Under the pieces are notes generated by a model. It saw only the letters and a program-made list of their open reading frames with translations. It was not told where the DNA came from and ran no database searches. Below are positions 45,923 through 58,260 of a stretch of DNA of 64,000 bases, one piece after another. The stretch is from positions 19,010,501-19,074,500 of the forward strand of contig NC_079886.1 of NCBI RefSeq assembly GCF_029227915.1. Direction: 5' to 3'. Origin of the DNA: Hydractinia symbiolongicarpus. Lineage: Eukaryota; Cnidaria; Hydrozoa; Anthoathecata; Hydractiniidae. Position 1 is the stretch's first letter. Each line of letters begins with the position of its first letter. A program made the translations under genes and the position numbers.

Positions 45923-46884
45923 GTTGGTTGTGAAGCAACTAGCTCTTAATTAAGAATTTGAATCGCTTCGAACATAACAGTTTGTAGGTCACTAAACGTT
46001 ATAATTTGCTCTGTAATCGTTGCCTTCATTACTCGTTTTACTTACTTCACCAAAGATTCTGTGACACTATTAAACGATAAACCATCTGCAGGAGAAAACA
46101 TCCACTCTGTAATATATTGGAAACTAGATTGCTGAATTGAAAACTGACTTATACCTTGTAGCTACACAAGCTGGAAACCTGAATTGCTCTAAATCTTTCG
46201 CGGCCACCCTTGTACACTAGAAAATCACCGCAATATTTAAGGAAAATCATCTGTCGAGTAGTCGTGGCTTTCATCGACACAAACTGCTCTTGATACCATA
46301 CATGTCATTATCCAAACATAGCACTAGAGTACTTGTACTCGCTTCTCTTGCAGTACGTTAAAAGTAATTTCAATAGTGTTGGGAATTTGTTTCGTGATAT
46401 CTTTGCCCTCCAGGTCTCCAGTCGCTGTTTTTATCCAATCTTTCTGAACCCCGTTTAATAACCTTTTTCATTTGTCGAAACAATAGTCGCGTTGTTTATC
46501 TCTTGTTCCCCGTTGTTTCTCTCCCAAATCGTGGCAGTTCTCTGTGTGCCATTTCAATAGTGCTAATCAGGTTTAAAATACTTTCCCCATAGCGTGATGT
46601 TGTGATCGTGATGTTGTGATGTTATTGTAATATTTGCAACCTTTACCTTCTACTATGAAAGTCATTTTCAGTATTTTTTAACAGATTTTTCCTGTCAGCA
46701 GCGTTATAAATTTCCCGATACTCCTTTTTATTTCTGTTTACTAAAGAGAGTTAAATAGTCAACTTTGAGCGTTTTAGCTGACAGTTGTCATATTTCTTAA
46801 ATTATGGAGGGGTATTAAAATGACACAGGGTGCAAAAAGTTTTAAAGAGAACTACAGAGATGTATGCACGATAAGAGATCGTGT
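45923..46884. other. Intergenic, no gene seen
   Basis: No coding signal. A short GTGATGTTGTGATCGTGATG repeat lies near 46592-46622. Confidence 0.4.
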
Positions 46885-47883
46885 TTACATGAAAAGTTTA
46901 TTGAAAAAATCAGCTACATCATGACCATTTTTCCAAACGACATGATTAGCTTTCAAGTTCTTTCCATTGTCTTTTAAAATTCTTTTGTGCAAGGAATAAT
47001 CACTTCTTGCTAAAACGTAGTCGTCTTTGGACAAAGTTAACGCAGCACAGAAATCAGCAGTTCCATCTCCAACGTAGACAATGCTTTTGTAAGATTCGCC
47101 CTTTCTCCAATCCATTCTTTCCTTATGCGTTTCTACACACACACCTTAAAATAATAACAAGTTAAAAGCAATAAACCAACACGATCTTAAATAATAAGGG
47201 GGTAGCGTCAAAGTTTTTTTTCAAACTACTTGGCTAATTAATGTTGTTTAAATTGTGCATGATAATTTTTCCGGATTTCATCCAGTCGGACAAAAAAAGC
47301 CTCATCGTGGCTTTAGATTTTATGATTTAATAGCAGTAGAAATAAAAAAGAAAAAATCAAACAAAACACACTTACCTTTACAAAAATCAATGGGACACAA
47401 CTCACACATCGTATGTGGCACATCATAGGGCCTTATAAATAACTGTTCGTTTGTCCACTCAGATTCGTAGGTATATATAGTGTCAAACAAGCTACTCATA
47501 TTGAATTCCCTTAGCAAAACATCGATAAAATAAGAGTTTGAATGTGATACCATGACCAGTTCAAGATTTTCTTTTTTACCTTTTAAAACATTTATTGCGT
47601 TAAGCATACCATCCAAAAGAGGTATGGTTTTGATGATATTATCTACATCCTGTTTGGAGAAGTTATTCTCATGTAATTCTTTCAACGTAAATGACATCGA
47701 TTCAGCCCACCCCACTGTATTTGTGAACCAGTTTTTGGCTGAAACGCATTTCCCAACTAATGATTGTGCTCTTATTATTTCTTGGTCTGTATTTTTTGAG
47801 ATAAGTGTATTATCAAAATCAAATATAATTAAATATTTTTGTTTGCCCTTATCATCAGAAGTCTGCTTCTTCTTGGTATCCAT
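46885..47883 (-). CDS. PHOSPHO1/PHOSPHO2-type HAD phosphatase, 2 exons, 255 aa
   Basis: Cytosolic HAD-superfamily phosphatase of the PHOSPHO family; relatives hydrolyse phosphoethanolamine/phosphocholine or pyridoxal phosphate. Exons: 47883-47376 and 47144-46885 (768 nt, phase 1 junction after Lys169). Motif I is FDFDNTL near residue 20 (nucleophile Asp plus the Asp two residues on). Motif II is VSHSNS, where many family members have SDSNS, so the usual Asp is His here. The family hallmark CPxxxCKG appears as CPIDFCKG at the exon junction, and motif IV is VGDGTADFC. Length fits the family (about 240-270 aa). The gene is convergent with nothing nearby and is separated from BZW by about 1.8 kb of repeat-bearing DNA. 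Whether it acts as PHOSPHO1 or PHOSPHO2 cannot be told. Confidence 0.9.
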
Positions 47884-48405
47884 AACACAGGTGCCTAGCC
47901 CGAGAGCAATGAAATATGTGTTAACAAACAGCCAGGCCGCGAACGATATTTTACAAAATATCGTAACTTTGATACCATTATGAAAAGAAGAAAGTAAACA
48001 AAATCAAAGTTGATTTAAATCCACTGCCGTTTTTATTTATCTAAGTAAATGAAGTATTAATATAAAGAGATTGCAAGGCTTTAAATACAGATTGGCTTTA
48101 TATGTTCTTCTTTTATATTAACATAATATTTAAACCCAGAATACTATTTTTTTATATACAAATTACCTTTGCTTTCGAGGGTTTTACTAGTGCCCATGCC
48201 TCTGTAACTAAATTTGCCAATTTTGCCATACTTTCCGTGTTGAACCTTTCATTTCAAAATATTCAATTTTAAATCTTGTGGTGCTGAGAACACTACCAGA
48301 TAACAAGTACACATTAAGGTACATTTCGTTCGCCATTACTAGATTTAATAACGCCGTTAACCCCCTGGACAGTTCTAGGACGTTATTTAAACATTGCCAT
48401 GGTTA
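47884..48405. other. Phosphatase upstream region
   Basis: Presumed promoter and 5' region of the minus-strand phosphatase. A short palindrome CGATATTTTACAAAATATCG sits at 47943-47962. Confidence 0.4.
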
Positions 48406-48612
48406 GAAAGTTAGATGTGCATATTTTGCATGGCTAGCCTCACAAATATCGAGGCTAACACTGTCTATTATTTCCAGGAGGGGCAATGGCTTAGATGGGG
48501 TGTGCTAAAAAATTTAATGCTTGTTTGAAACTACACATAACCAATTAGGTCCTTGCTCTGCCAGACAAATCCCTGCAAAGTGGAAAGTTATATAACCACT
48601 AAGCTATGGGTT
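48406..48612 (-). repeat. tRNA-derived SINE, family 1, copy 4, internally deleted
   Basis: Shares the body (GCATGGCTAGCCTCACA, TATTTCCAGGAGGGG). It ends in a head reading CCATAGCTTAGTGGTTATAT on the minus strand, with an A box TAGCTTAGTGG but no B box. Confidence 0.65.
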
Positions 48613-49663
48613 TTTTGCCTGTCTTTGTCCTTTTAAATCAATAAATTAAGAAAACGAACTCTTTGTGATTATATTGTTATTGTTATATTATTTTTGAAGC
48701 ATGTTGTTAAGGGGGGTTTTCATAAAGCAAATTGTGAATGACCAATTCTGCAGCGAATAGCTGCAAAATATCTTTTTAATTTCTACGAAAAACAAAAAAA
48801 AACATGGCAAATTTTAAATATTTACTGAATGTAAAACAAGGCAGTTATTGTGCATTCTCTCCAGTGTATAATGAGTTTTCAAACAACACTAAAAATTGTT
48901 CTGATTAGTTAAAATTTTACAGTGAAATATAGTATGATTCGTCATATGCAAATAAAGTATGCAACCAATCCAGTTGTGTAAACAGGGTTGAGGAATAATT
49001 ACACAAGACCAAGGTGATGCCTAGTGTGTATAAGGAAATTCCTTGGCACATAACCCACAATTAAAAAATTTCTTTGAGGTTTAATGATAATTTGATAACA
49101 AAACCAACCAAGGTATAGTGAAAAATCTATAAAACAATTGTCTCTTTTCTTTTTGCCACTTTTTGTATGCTTTACTATAAAAAATTTAGCAAATGCTATC
49201 TAGACGTGTGATGCTATCTGGAAGCTTACTAAACTATCATGTTCAAGAAATGATAAACTTTCCACGTATGAATACTGAACAGACAAACTGAAATAATATC
49301 TTCAATAACATTTGTCTTGTTCTTTACTGAATGTTTTAAACATTAAAAATTATTAAAGCTTGGTTAAAAATGGCAGCAAAAGGAAATAAATGATCCCTGG
49401 TTCCACAAACAAAAACAAAAATTTTGCCTATTGCAGTGAATACAATGTACTACGAAGCAGCCTTTCGCTTCGTTCAGTTTTAAAATGTAACCCAACAGTA
49501 TATACTTGTTATAGGTTACTTTCTACGACAAAGCAATGTGTTTTTGCACTTTTACACCACTGAGGGGTTCTGTAAATTGAATTAAAAAAAAGTAGCTGCG
49601 CTTTGTTGTTTTGTGGAATTCCCTGCATTGTGTTTGCAAATATTTTGTTTTTATATAGACTGC
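48613..49663. other. Intergenic, BZW upstream region
   Basis: No coding signal. It should hold the BZW promoter and 5'UTR; an acceptor-like TATATAG lies five bases before the ATG. Confidence 0.4.
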
Positions 49664-52600
49664 ATGAGTCAGAAAACCCAAAAACCAACACTTACTGGAC
49701 AGCGGATCAAAACCCGCAAAAGGGGTAAGTGTCAATTTAGTTACATATTTACAGAAATATATGGATTTTGAAAACTTTAAATTTATATACCTCAAATGAA
49801 TGCTCTTATTTTTATTCTTCTTATGGCTGATATTGTAATCTAAATAAGGCTTTGATCAGTTTGTTGCACTATTTACAGTCTTTTTCAGGAATATTTGAGT
49901 AGGTGTGCGATGATTCGCACGTGTAAATCAAGTAACGCGTGCGATGTAAAACGCATGTGCAAAGAATGGTACACATGCGTTACGGGCTCTGCGGTTATTT
50001 TTGTTGCGCATTAATTTTGCGGTAGAAAATTGGGGGACGTTTTAAATCGTAAACCCCAAACACGATGATCGAGTAGACACTGGTATAGCGACTCTCTCAA
50101 TCTTAACTTCCTTTTCTACATGTCCGAAATAGTATGCATGATTATACTGTCATTTTTATATTTACTGTTTATTTTTCAGGTCATCACAAGCAAATAGGCA
50201 AAAATATGCTTTGTGTTCAAATTAAAAAAAATCATTATCCACGTGGCTTAAATAAAACTTCAAAATTCGTTCAGAAAGTTCAGCTACACCTTAACAAAAT
50301 CTTTACAGAAAAAAAATTACACTGCACGTGGGTTTCGTTTTTACAGGCATAAAGAAAAAATCCATTATGTTGGGACCTGCTATGGTTTCCAATTGTTTTG
50401 TCAAATAAAGAAATTATCTACAATTAAATCCATGAAATGTCTATTCCGCCTGTAAGTGCAGTTTTGCAGACTTGCTTCATCCGTGCTCCGTCGACGTTCA
50501 CCTCCGCATTAATTAAGAACCGCATGGCTGCATTTCTTGGTAAGACCTGGTTACCAAGGACGAAGGGGCCAGGCAAAAGAGATTTATGTCTACGTAGTTC
50601 TTTTAACTAAGCCAGGAGTCGGTGAATTAACTAGGATGGTCAGGTTGGCTATGAATAGGCTTGTTTGTGGATTAAAAGGACCAGGACTATTCAATAATTT
50701 CTGAGATCTAAAAGTGTCGAACCAATACGAAAATATATCGGTCGTTTTGTCTGTCGAGTCTCCCAAAATTATTTTGAGGGCTGCCATCTCACGCTACAAA
50801 TTGGATTTTATAGGTTGATTTTGAAAACTCAATATTTATTTTTCAGGCGTGCGATTAATCACATGCCTAAAACCATTTAGGCATGTGCCAAGGCGTGCGC
50901 GTGCGATCGCACGCCTCTCCTGAAAAAGACTGTATTTAGGAATATTATACTTGTATAAGCTGCTTAAGTGACTCTAAGTGAAAATTAGGATTCCTAAACA
51001 AATTTTTGTATTTTTTACATGAACATACAATTCTATCAATGTATATAGATTGAATTGCCAAGATGACCTCTTGAAACTTTGATGACAACCGTATAACTAT
51101 AACTTTAGTTTAGGTGGAACTTCACAGAACATCATGCATCTTTGGCATTACTGCTGTAACAATGTAAATATTAGATTTACATTATACGCATATTACATTT
51201 AATTCAATTTCTTTCTTAGATGAAAAAGAAAAGTATGATCCAACGAATTTTCGTGACCAAATTGTAGCTGGATTAAACGAAGCAAGCTCTGATTTGGAAC
51301 AGGTAATCTTTAAAGTAAAATAAATGACTCCGGGACAATGACAAATTGTGTTATATAAAAATGGTTTTCATTGTTTGTTAATAGGTATAATCTTTGATCA
51401 CTAGACTGACATAAGCAAAAATTGACATGTTAATCTAGCAGGCCACTTTTTATTGTAAAAATAACCTGTCTCTGAGAGTCTCTGTCGAGAGTAACGACAA
51501 AATAAGTCCATTTGCAAAGTATAATCTTTTGACAGTAATTTACCATACCAGCCGATATGGTGTAGTGGTAGACGACTTGTAATCATAAGGTTTCTGGTTC
51601 GAGTCCCCACTCCGGCGCACTTTAAATGCAGTGTTGTGTTTTGTTGGCTTGTGTGGCAGGCAAGCAAGTTAGAGCAATGCTATACATATCTCTGGCGGTA
51701 ATGTAACATAGTTACAGTCGGAGGGGAGAAAGAGCCAACCGTTAGGATTGAATCCCAAGGCCTTTAAAACTTCCCGTTACTTACTTACTTACTTACCAGC
51801 TGCTTTGACTTTCAATGTTCTTTTGTGTTATTACCAGGCCTCAAAATTCCTTATACAAGCTGGAAGTAAATTGGATTACCGTCGCTATGCAGAAGCTTTG
51901 TTTGATATCCTTATAACTGGAGGGATTTTAGCACCAGGAGGTACGATCTTAACTGATAACAATGCAGCCAAGTTATGTATCTTCAACACTGACGAAGATC
52001 TGGACAGCATGCGTAACATTACGCATATGTTTGAAAGGATGATTCGTCAGTACAAGTACTTGGAGAGATCTCTAGATGACGAAATGAAGAAGGTATAAAT
52101 TATGGATGATTACATATTTTTATTTTGTCGTTTTCTCCTTTCTGTCCAGACAAAAAATCAAGCTTTGCTCTAATACTAATTTTTAATAAGGTCATTGTTT
52201 TTGTCTTCCTAGGTAAATCAATGTGTATTTATTTCTTTTAGGTTGTTATGTTTATGAAAGGATTTTCTGATATCCAACGAACACGTCTGACAATTGCAAC
52301 CTACTTGATGATTTCTAGTGGATTGGTTCCTCCGACATGTTTGTCGAAGATTATGAATGAGCATCTTATTAAAGATGGAATCGCTTTAGAATTTGCAAGA
52401 TGTTTTTTTGCCACATGGCTAAAAGAAAAAGATTTCCAAAGTTTAATAAGTAATTTAAAAAAAGCTGAACTGGACGGAAAGTTGCTTGTACGTTTATTAT
52501 ATTATTTTTTTAGGAAGTTTATTTTATTGGTATTTAGTACACCTTCCTGTAAATCAACTCTGAAAAAAAACATTAACCCTTAAAAATTGGATTAATTGTA

Positions 52601-55016
52601 AAATATCTTATTTTTTCTCAGGGATTTCTTTTAATAGTAATTCTTAATACTTGTACCTGCCCATTAATTTCCAGGACAAAATTATATCCACCATAAAACA
52701 GCTTTTTCGTTTGTAATTTCTGAAATTTCATCATAATTTGACTCTTGCTTCATCGTATGCAAACTACATGATGCCTACTTGTTCATGTTGGAGGGTACTT
52801 TTCACAAAACCTACAGAAATTTATACTGAATTATTACAATGCTTGACTGTTTTGGTTACTTTCAGGAGTTGTTTCCTGTGCATAAAAGATCTATTGAAGC
52901 GTTTGAAACATATTTTAACGAGGCTGGTTTGACACCTGTTGTTGAATTCCAAGTAAGTCAATACCTGTTTTTATCTAGATTGCATAACAATGGTTTGCTT
53001 TCTCAAATACAATTTATTTTGTGAGCATAGGGTGTATTGGCCTACTAAATGTTTATTCCGTTTTCACAGAATAATAGCATCTTTTGGCGACCTTTAAATT
53101 TTCAAACGCATCCAAATGTAGGATATGAATATGTATGTAGGATTGCTGTTCTGATCTATGTTTCAAAAGGTTTCTTATGCTCTCATAGTTCAGGCTGGAA
53201 TTATACTTCCATTTTATGCTTGATTTGAGGAGATTTGCCACACTCGGGATGCATACGAAGGCTATGATTATAAAAAAGAGTATACTAGTCAAAGGTTTCT
53301 ATACGTGAATTAGAAAGTAATTAATAAGATCACCCTATAATAGATTTTTGTTGTTTGTTGCGTTTGTGTTTTCAAATAATCATTTCCATGCTAACGTTTA
53401 TAGAGAAACCAATACACCAGGACTGCCACGAAAGAGCTGAAACAAAAATTGAAGAAACTGTTCGAAAATGATGTCAGTGCGAAAGAGGTAAGAGTGGCTA
53501 TAATTCCTTAATATACAATGTGAGAAGAACAGTTGTTGAATATCAACTCATTTTTGATCACTTTCACACGCGATAGCGAAGTGACCTATGAATTAGGGTC
53601 CTTCCATCTGTCCGTACGTCCAGTTTTTCTCTGGATCTGCTCATTAGAAAGTGGCATGTTTCAATTTTTTTTAAAAAAATTCATAATAGCTCCGTTTTAA
53701 GATTAAACCTCAATTTAAAAGCAAAACAGAACAAAAATTTCCTTTCTTTCAGACATCTACGAAACCATTGTGGCTATACGTGTATTTATTTTTTTGTTTT
53801 AGTTGATCACTGTTACGAAGGAATGCACAGAAAAACACAACTTAAAAGATACCGAAGTCTGCTTATTAGTATGTGGTGTTGTTTTTCTTCTTTCGTCAAT
53901 TATTTTGTACAACAAGCCTTTAACCTGTGAAATATTCCAGTTCTCCCGCGGCAAGTCACAGATATCATCTTTGGCTGAAGGACAGATAACGCGTATTATA
54001 GTATAGATCATTAAGATTTGACCATCCAACAACTTGCTTTTATTATTACTGTCATTTTTTTCTTTAGCTTTGGTCTTCTATTATGAAAGCTGTAGAATGG
54101 AACAAAAAAGAGGACCTTCTTGCTGACCAAGCATTACGTCACTTGAGAACATACGCCTTAGCATTGCAAACATTCGCCAGCAGTCCGAAAATTGAGTTGA
54201 TCTTGCTGCAAAAGATACAGGAATACTGTTACGACAATATGAACTTCATGAAGCTCTTTCAAAAAATTGTGATGATGCTGTATAAAAGTAAGAATGTCTA
54301 TACACCTTCTATACACCCTGCATACACCCTATATACACCCTGCCTGCATCCTGTATTCATCCTGCAAACAACCTGTATAAAAGTAAGAATGTCTATATAC
54401 CTTCCATACACCCTGCATACACCCTATATACACCCTGCCTGCATCCTGTATTCATCCTGCAAACAACCTGTATACACCCTGGATGCACCCACTTCAAGGT
54501 GTCTTCAAACACTTCAGGTTTTAAGACCTGTGGTGATAGACCAACACTTACCTTACCACAGTCATGAAAAATCCAGAATTGTTCTAGAATTCATAGAATT
54601 TTTGCTAGAATTGATTTGGGAGGTAATCTGATTGAGTTAAATTTTGCAAATGGAATTTTAAATTCTTTTTTCTGCTGAAAATTTGGCATGTTTATCCATT
54701 TTATATGTTTTGTCCTGAACTCGTTCTTAAATCTGACACATTTGTGTTAGAAAAAAAAAGGAAAATGCCCTGAAATGTCTTAAAATTTGAACTGTGATTT
54801 TCTGTGATCACCATGTAAACTTTAAATGTATCGTTTCTATTTTGTTGATATTTAGCCGACGTTCTTGGTGAAGATGCTATTATTCAGTGGTATAAAACTG
54901 AACACACGCCGAAAGGGAAAAGCGTGTTTTTAAACCAAATGGAAAAAATGGTTACGTGGTTACAGAACGCTGAAGAAGAGTCATCAGAAGAAGAGGATGA
55001 AGAAGAAGGCGAATAA
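49664..55016 (+). CDS. BZW: eIF5-mimic protein / basic leucine zipper and W2 domain protein, 9 exons, 420 aa
   Basis: Translation regulator of the 5MP/BZW family. It has a MIF4G-like HEAT N-terminal half and a C-terminal W2 domain that binds eIF2beta/eIF3c and competes with eIF5. Exons: 49664-49724, 51220-51302, 51838-52092, 52242-52487, 52866-52952, 53404-53487, 53803-53868, 54068-54287, 54856-55016 (1263 nt, all in phase). Recognisable blocks are [14 protein letters not shown] at the N-terminus, [43 protein letters not shown], a WYK block, and an acidic tail [12 protein letters not shown]. Vertebrate BZW1/2 are about 419 aa, so it is full length. A single copy here would be ancestral to BZW1 and BZW2. 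Intron 1 contains a TA-flanked element, intron 2 a SINE, and intron 8 a duplication of the exon-8 donor. A polyA signal AATAAA lies at 55167. Confidence 0.96.
49876..50932. mobile_element. Non-autonomous TA-flanked element in BZW intron 1
   Basis: Ends CAGTCTTTTTCAGGA and TCCTGAAAAAGACTG are exact inverted repeats flanked by TA (49874-49875, 50933-50934). Subterminal zones are dense in CGTGCGAT/ATCGCACG and GGCATGTG words, giving palindromes next to both ends. No transposase ORF. Confidence 0.85.
51547..51797 (+). repeat. tRNA-derived SINE, family 2
   Basis: tRNA-like head with GGTGTAGTGGTAGACG and a perfect B box GGTTCGAGTCC (51597-51607), a body unlike family 1, and a (TTAC)n tail at 51778-51797. 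It ends about 40 bp before BZW exon 3. The acceptor stem does not pair fully, so it is not scored as a functional tRNA. Confidence 0.7.
54281..54470 (+). repeat. 95-bp tandem duplication that copies the BZW exon-8 splice donor
   Basis: Two copies start TATAAAAGTAAGAATGTCTA at 54281 and 54376. Each contains smaller CATACACCCTGCATACACCC-like units. The first copy spans the real exon 8 end (54287). Confidence 0.9.
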
Positions 55017-55553
55017 ATATCAAATATGATATACGAATATTGATGGACTGTCTCATATTGCGCCCTTATTATACTGACATTTCATACATTTTTCGTATAT
55101 ATATTTTTATTTAAAATTTTTATGTCTTTCGTGTAATTTGTTAGTGTCGTCATGTGCATGGGAAACAATAAAAGTTACAGGTTTTTAAGTCCTTTCTCTT
55201 TTATTGCCATCTATCAGGGTTTTCCCCTCTGTCGGAAAGGCAGGAACTATCAGGAATCTTTAAAATGTAGTCAAAATGTTGCAAGTTCTTCACCATTTCA
55301 GAAAATGTCAGGAATTTTTGGTTTAAATCGGGCAATCCGAATTATTTTCATTTTCTAAATATTGACAAGGATTACATTTCAGAGATATTTTTAGATATGT
55401 AGTTTGGTCCAAATGTAGGGGTGTTTTGGGAATTTCGTCAAGAAGTACCTGGAAAATAATGAGTTCATACTGAGTGAATCTTGTCTACAATTCTGTTCTA
55501 AATTTTTTTTCTTGAAAACGGTGGGCATTGACAAACAATAACAATAACTTGTT

Positions 55554-55811
55554 GCAGTAACTTGTTGCAAAGCTGTGTTTACATTTACGAGAAGATGCAG
55601 TAACTTGTTGCAAACCTGTGTTTACATTCACGAGAAGATGCAGTAACTTGTTGCAAACCTGTGTTTACATTCACGAGAAGATGCAGTAACTTGTTGCAAA
55701 GCTGTGTTTACATTCACGAGAAGATGCAGTAACTTGTTGCAAAGCTGTGTTTACATTCACGAGAAGATGCAGTAACTTGTTGTAAAGCTGTGTTTACATT
55801 CACGAGAAGAT
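55554..55811 (+). repeat. 43-bp tandem repeat, exactly 6 units
   Basis: Unit starts GCAGTAACTTGTTGCAAA and ends CATTCACGAGAAGAT. Units are nearly identical, so the array is young. The last unit becomes the outer left arm of the adjacent palindrome. Confidence 0.92.
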
Positions 55812-55923
55812 GTTTTACATAAACGGTCGGTAATTATTAATATTGGATAGACACCAGTCTATCCAATATTAATAATTACCGACCGTTCATGTAAAAAAAC
55901 ATCTCGTGAATGTAAACACAGCT
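55786..55923. repeat. Long palindrome, about 66-bp arms, 4-base loop
   Basis: The centre GTCGGTAATTATTAATATTG / GATAGAC-ACCA-GTCTATC is followed by the mirror arm. The outer arms carry one 43-bp unit in opposite orientations (AGCTGTGTTTACATTCACGA and TCGTGAATGTAAACACAGCT). Confidence 0.88.
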
Positions 55924-56736
55924 ACACAGAAGAGTAAGAACTACATGCGTAATGTCAGGTTTATGCAAAGTGGGAATAAACCGAAACTGAGTAACTGTTC
56001 ATTACTGTAAATTTCCGATTAAGCGCCCCCTCTCGAATTAAGCGCCCCCTCTCGAATAAGCGCCTCTCTCAACCTAAACCAACTATTCACACGATATGCT
56101 ATTCAGATGTTAAGCAAAATTGTTTATCTACTGATTCAAGCAATAAATATATGTTCCTATTGCAAAATGTTTTGCACGAGTGGCTAAGTTTAGAAACGCA
56201 CGCACTTGGACTAGGGCACTCGTTCACAGTTGCCGTTTCAAAAAATAAAGAAATCGATTTCTTAAAATTACTGCGCTTCACTGCCTGAAAGTAAAAATCT
56301 GATATACATCAATTTCGTCCCCTTGGGTCTTCGTCCAGTCAGCACACACGTTTCTTTTGACCTACTAGTACCAGATCCCAATATACTGAAATGTGCAGTA
56401 TTTGTGGCCCACTATGACAATATCTAAGTATCAAAATCAAAGCAAATATAATTATCAGAGTTTCAGTCTTCATAACAGCTCTAAAATTGACCTTAAGGTA
56501 GGTAAAAATTAGTGGTTGGTTATAAATAAGGAAAAGTTTACGCTTGTTCCAAGGCCTTTCTGTTATTATGATATGGGAAAGGGAGAAGGGTAGAGATACC
56601 ATATTGCAAAAAAAAATGAACCAACAAAGTTATTTGGTTCTATTGTTATAAATTAGTTAAATAATTCTTTATTGAGCGCTCGCACTAATCACGAAACGAA
56701 CGAAAATATAGGGTAATGCTCTTTCTCACAGGAGTA
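55924..56736. other. Non-coding, no gene seen
   Basis: A short AAGCGCCCCCTCTCGAAT duplication at about 56020-56062; otherwise unremarkable. Confidence 0.4.
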
Positions 56737-57404
56737 CAGTGAAATCTCTCTATAGCGGACACCATCGGGACCTCAAAAAAGTTTCCGATATAGACAGGTG
56801 TCCGCTACATAGAGGTTCTACCCAAAATTAGCTCAAATTTCTTTAAAACCTATCCCGGGGCTATTAGGGCGTATTGAAATCGAGCATAAAGTGTATCAAA
56901 GACTGGTTTTGGGAGAAGAAGGGCAGTGAAGACAATACATTGAAGTTAAGCTACCTTTCTTTCAAAACAAGCTCAAAACTTGACAAAAATCATTGAGATA
57001 TTGCCTTGTGTTTGCAAAGCCAATTTATATCTTCCACTTTGTCAATGACTTCTATAATTAGGGCAGTTAGAGTTTCATCATTTTTGATCCCTTATTACTC
57101 TATGGAAATTATAGTGACTGGGAAATGGCTAACCGCGAAGGTGGATACGGCCTGGAAATTCCTGCAAATTTTCGATTTAATGGCCTTGAAAAAGCCATAA
57201 ACTGGCTGAAAGATAACATAAAGAAGATTAAAGAATTATTAGATAGCAATGTAAAACATTGTATTAAGTAAATATAAACAAATTCTTTACAAAGATTGAG
57301 TTGTATGACCCATTCTTAAGCCTGACCGCTGTAGAGAGGTCAGTTCCAGGGGGTAATGTCAATCTGGACCTTGAAATGATGTCCGCTATGAGGAGGTTTC
57401 ACTG
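56737..57404. mobile_element. Non-autonomous pogo/Tigger-like TA-flanked element
   Basis: Left end CAGTGAAATCTCTCTATAGC (GGACACC next) and the right end's reverse complement CAGTGAAACCTCCTCATAGC are flanked by TA (56735-56736, 57405-57406). A second internal TCCGCTACATAGAGGTT word follows the left end, as in pogo-type elements. Interior frames are short and unrecognised. Confidence 0.75.
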
Positions 57405-58260
57405 TATTTCAATAAACCACTTGGCTCTTAAAACATTCCCAATGTTCAGATTCTTAATGCAATCTTTCTGTTAAAAAAATAGTGCAATGTAATGTTAGTT
57501 GCCATGAATATTAATCAATATTTCTTAAGCATTTTAAAATACCTAGGTCCGGGGAGAATATAATTTAAAAAGAATGAATCATCGTAATTGCTTGCTGCGT
57601 GTTTCAAAGAAATCACAATTGGCTATGTTGCAGCTTTTATCTCAATAGAAACATTTGACAAAGTTGTTTTTCTTTACATGAGAGAGATATAATTTAAAAG
57701 TGTTGAAGAGTGCGTACAAGACGTTTTATTTAGATAGGAACGCGCGCAAAAAATCAGAATACGAATTAGCAAAAGAAGTACCTTGCAGTGGGTTTTAAAA
57801 GGTGGATTTAACATCGCAGCAATGACTACCATATTTTTATTGATCCAAATGTGCCAGCTATTGTTGATGATGTTATTTTTATTTTTGCTTCTGGCGTCTG
57901 TACAGAGTTTGTCAAAACTAAAGAAAGCTGCTAATAACTGAGACTCAAAATTTTCTAAAAACATATGAAAAAAATTTCAATCAATGTGTATTTAAATGGA
58001 TGTTAGGAGATCAGAAGCCGTTCAAAAGAAGTTTCCTGTACTGCAGAACATCGAAGGTGGAGAGAGTTTTTTAAAATGCATGTAAATATTTCACGAACAT
58101 GTAATTATCTACTGTAAATATATTTTCGAGATCAACAGTGTTTCTGTGTTTTTTTTACCATTTCTTTGATACCGGAAAATTAAATTTTATATACTCGAGC
58201 TGTCCCGACAAAATAGTACCTTATCGGTAAAAAAAGAGTCGGCATAAATAAAAAGTCAGC
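57405..58260. other. Intergenic, no gene seen
   Basis: No coding signal on either strand. Confidence 0.4.

Noticed and set aside
47552-47983. 143-aa plus-strand ORF
   Set aside because: Antisense shadow of phosphatase exon 1.
51547-51620. tRNA gene candidate
   Set aside because: A and B boxes are present but the acceptor stem does not pair well, and the sequence continues into a body with a (TTAC)n tail, so it is a SINE.
57006-57200. ORF in the pogo-like element as a transposase
   Set aside because: No DDE or helix-turn-helix motif could be recognised; too short.
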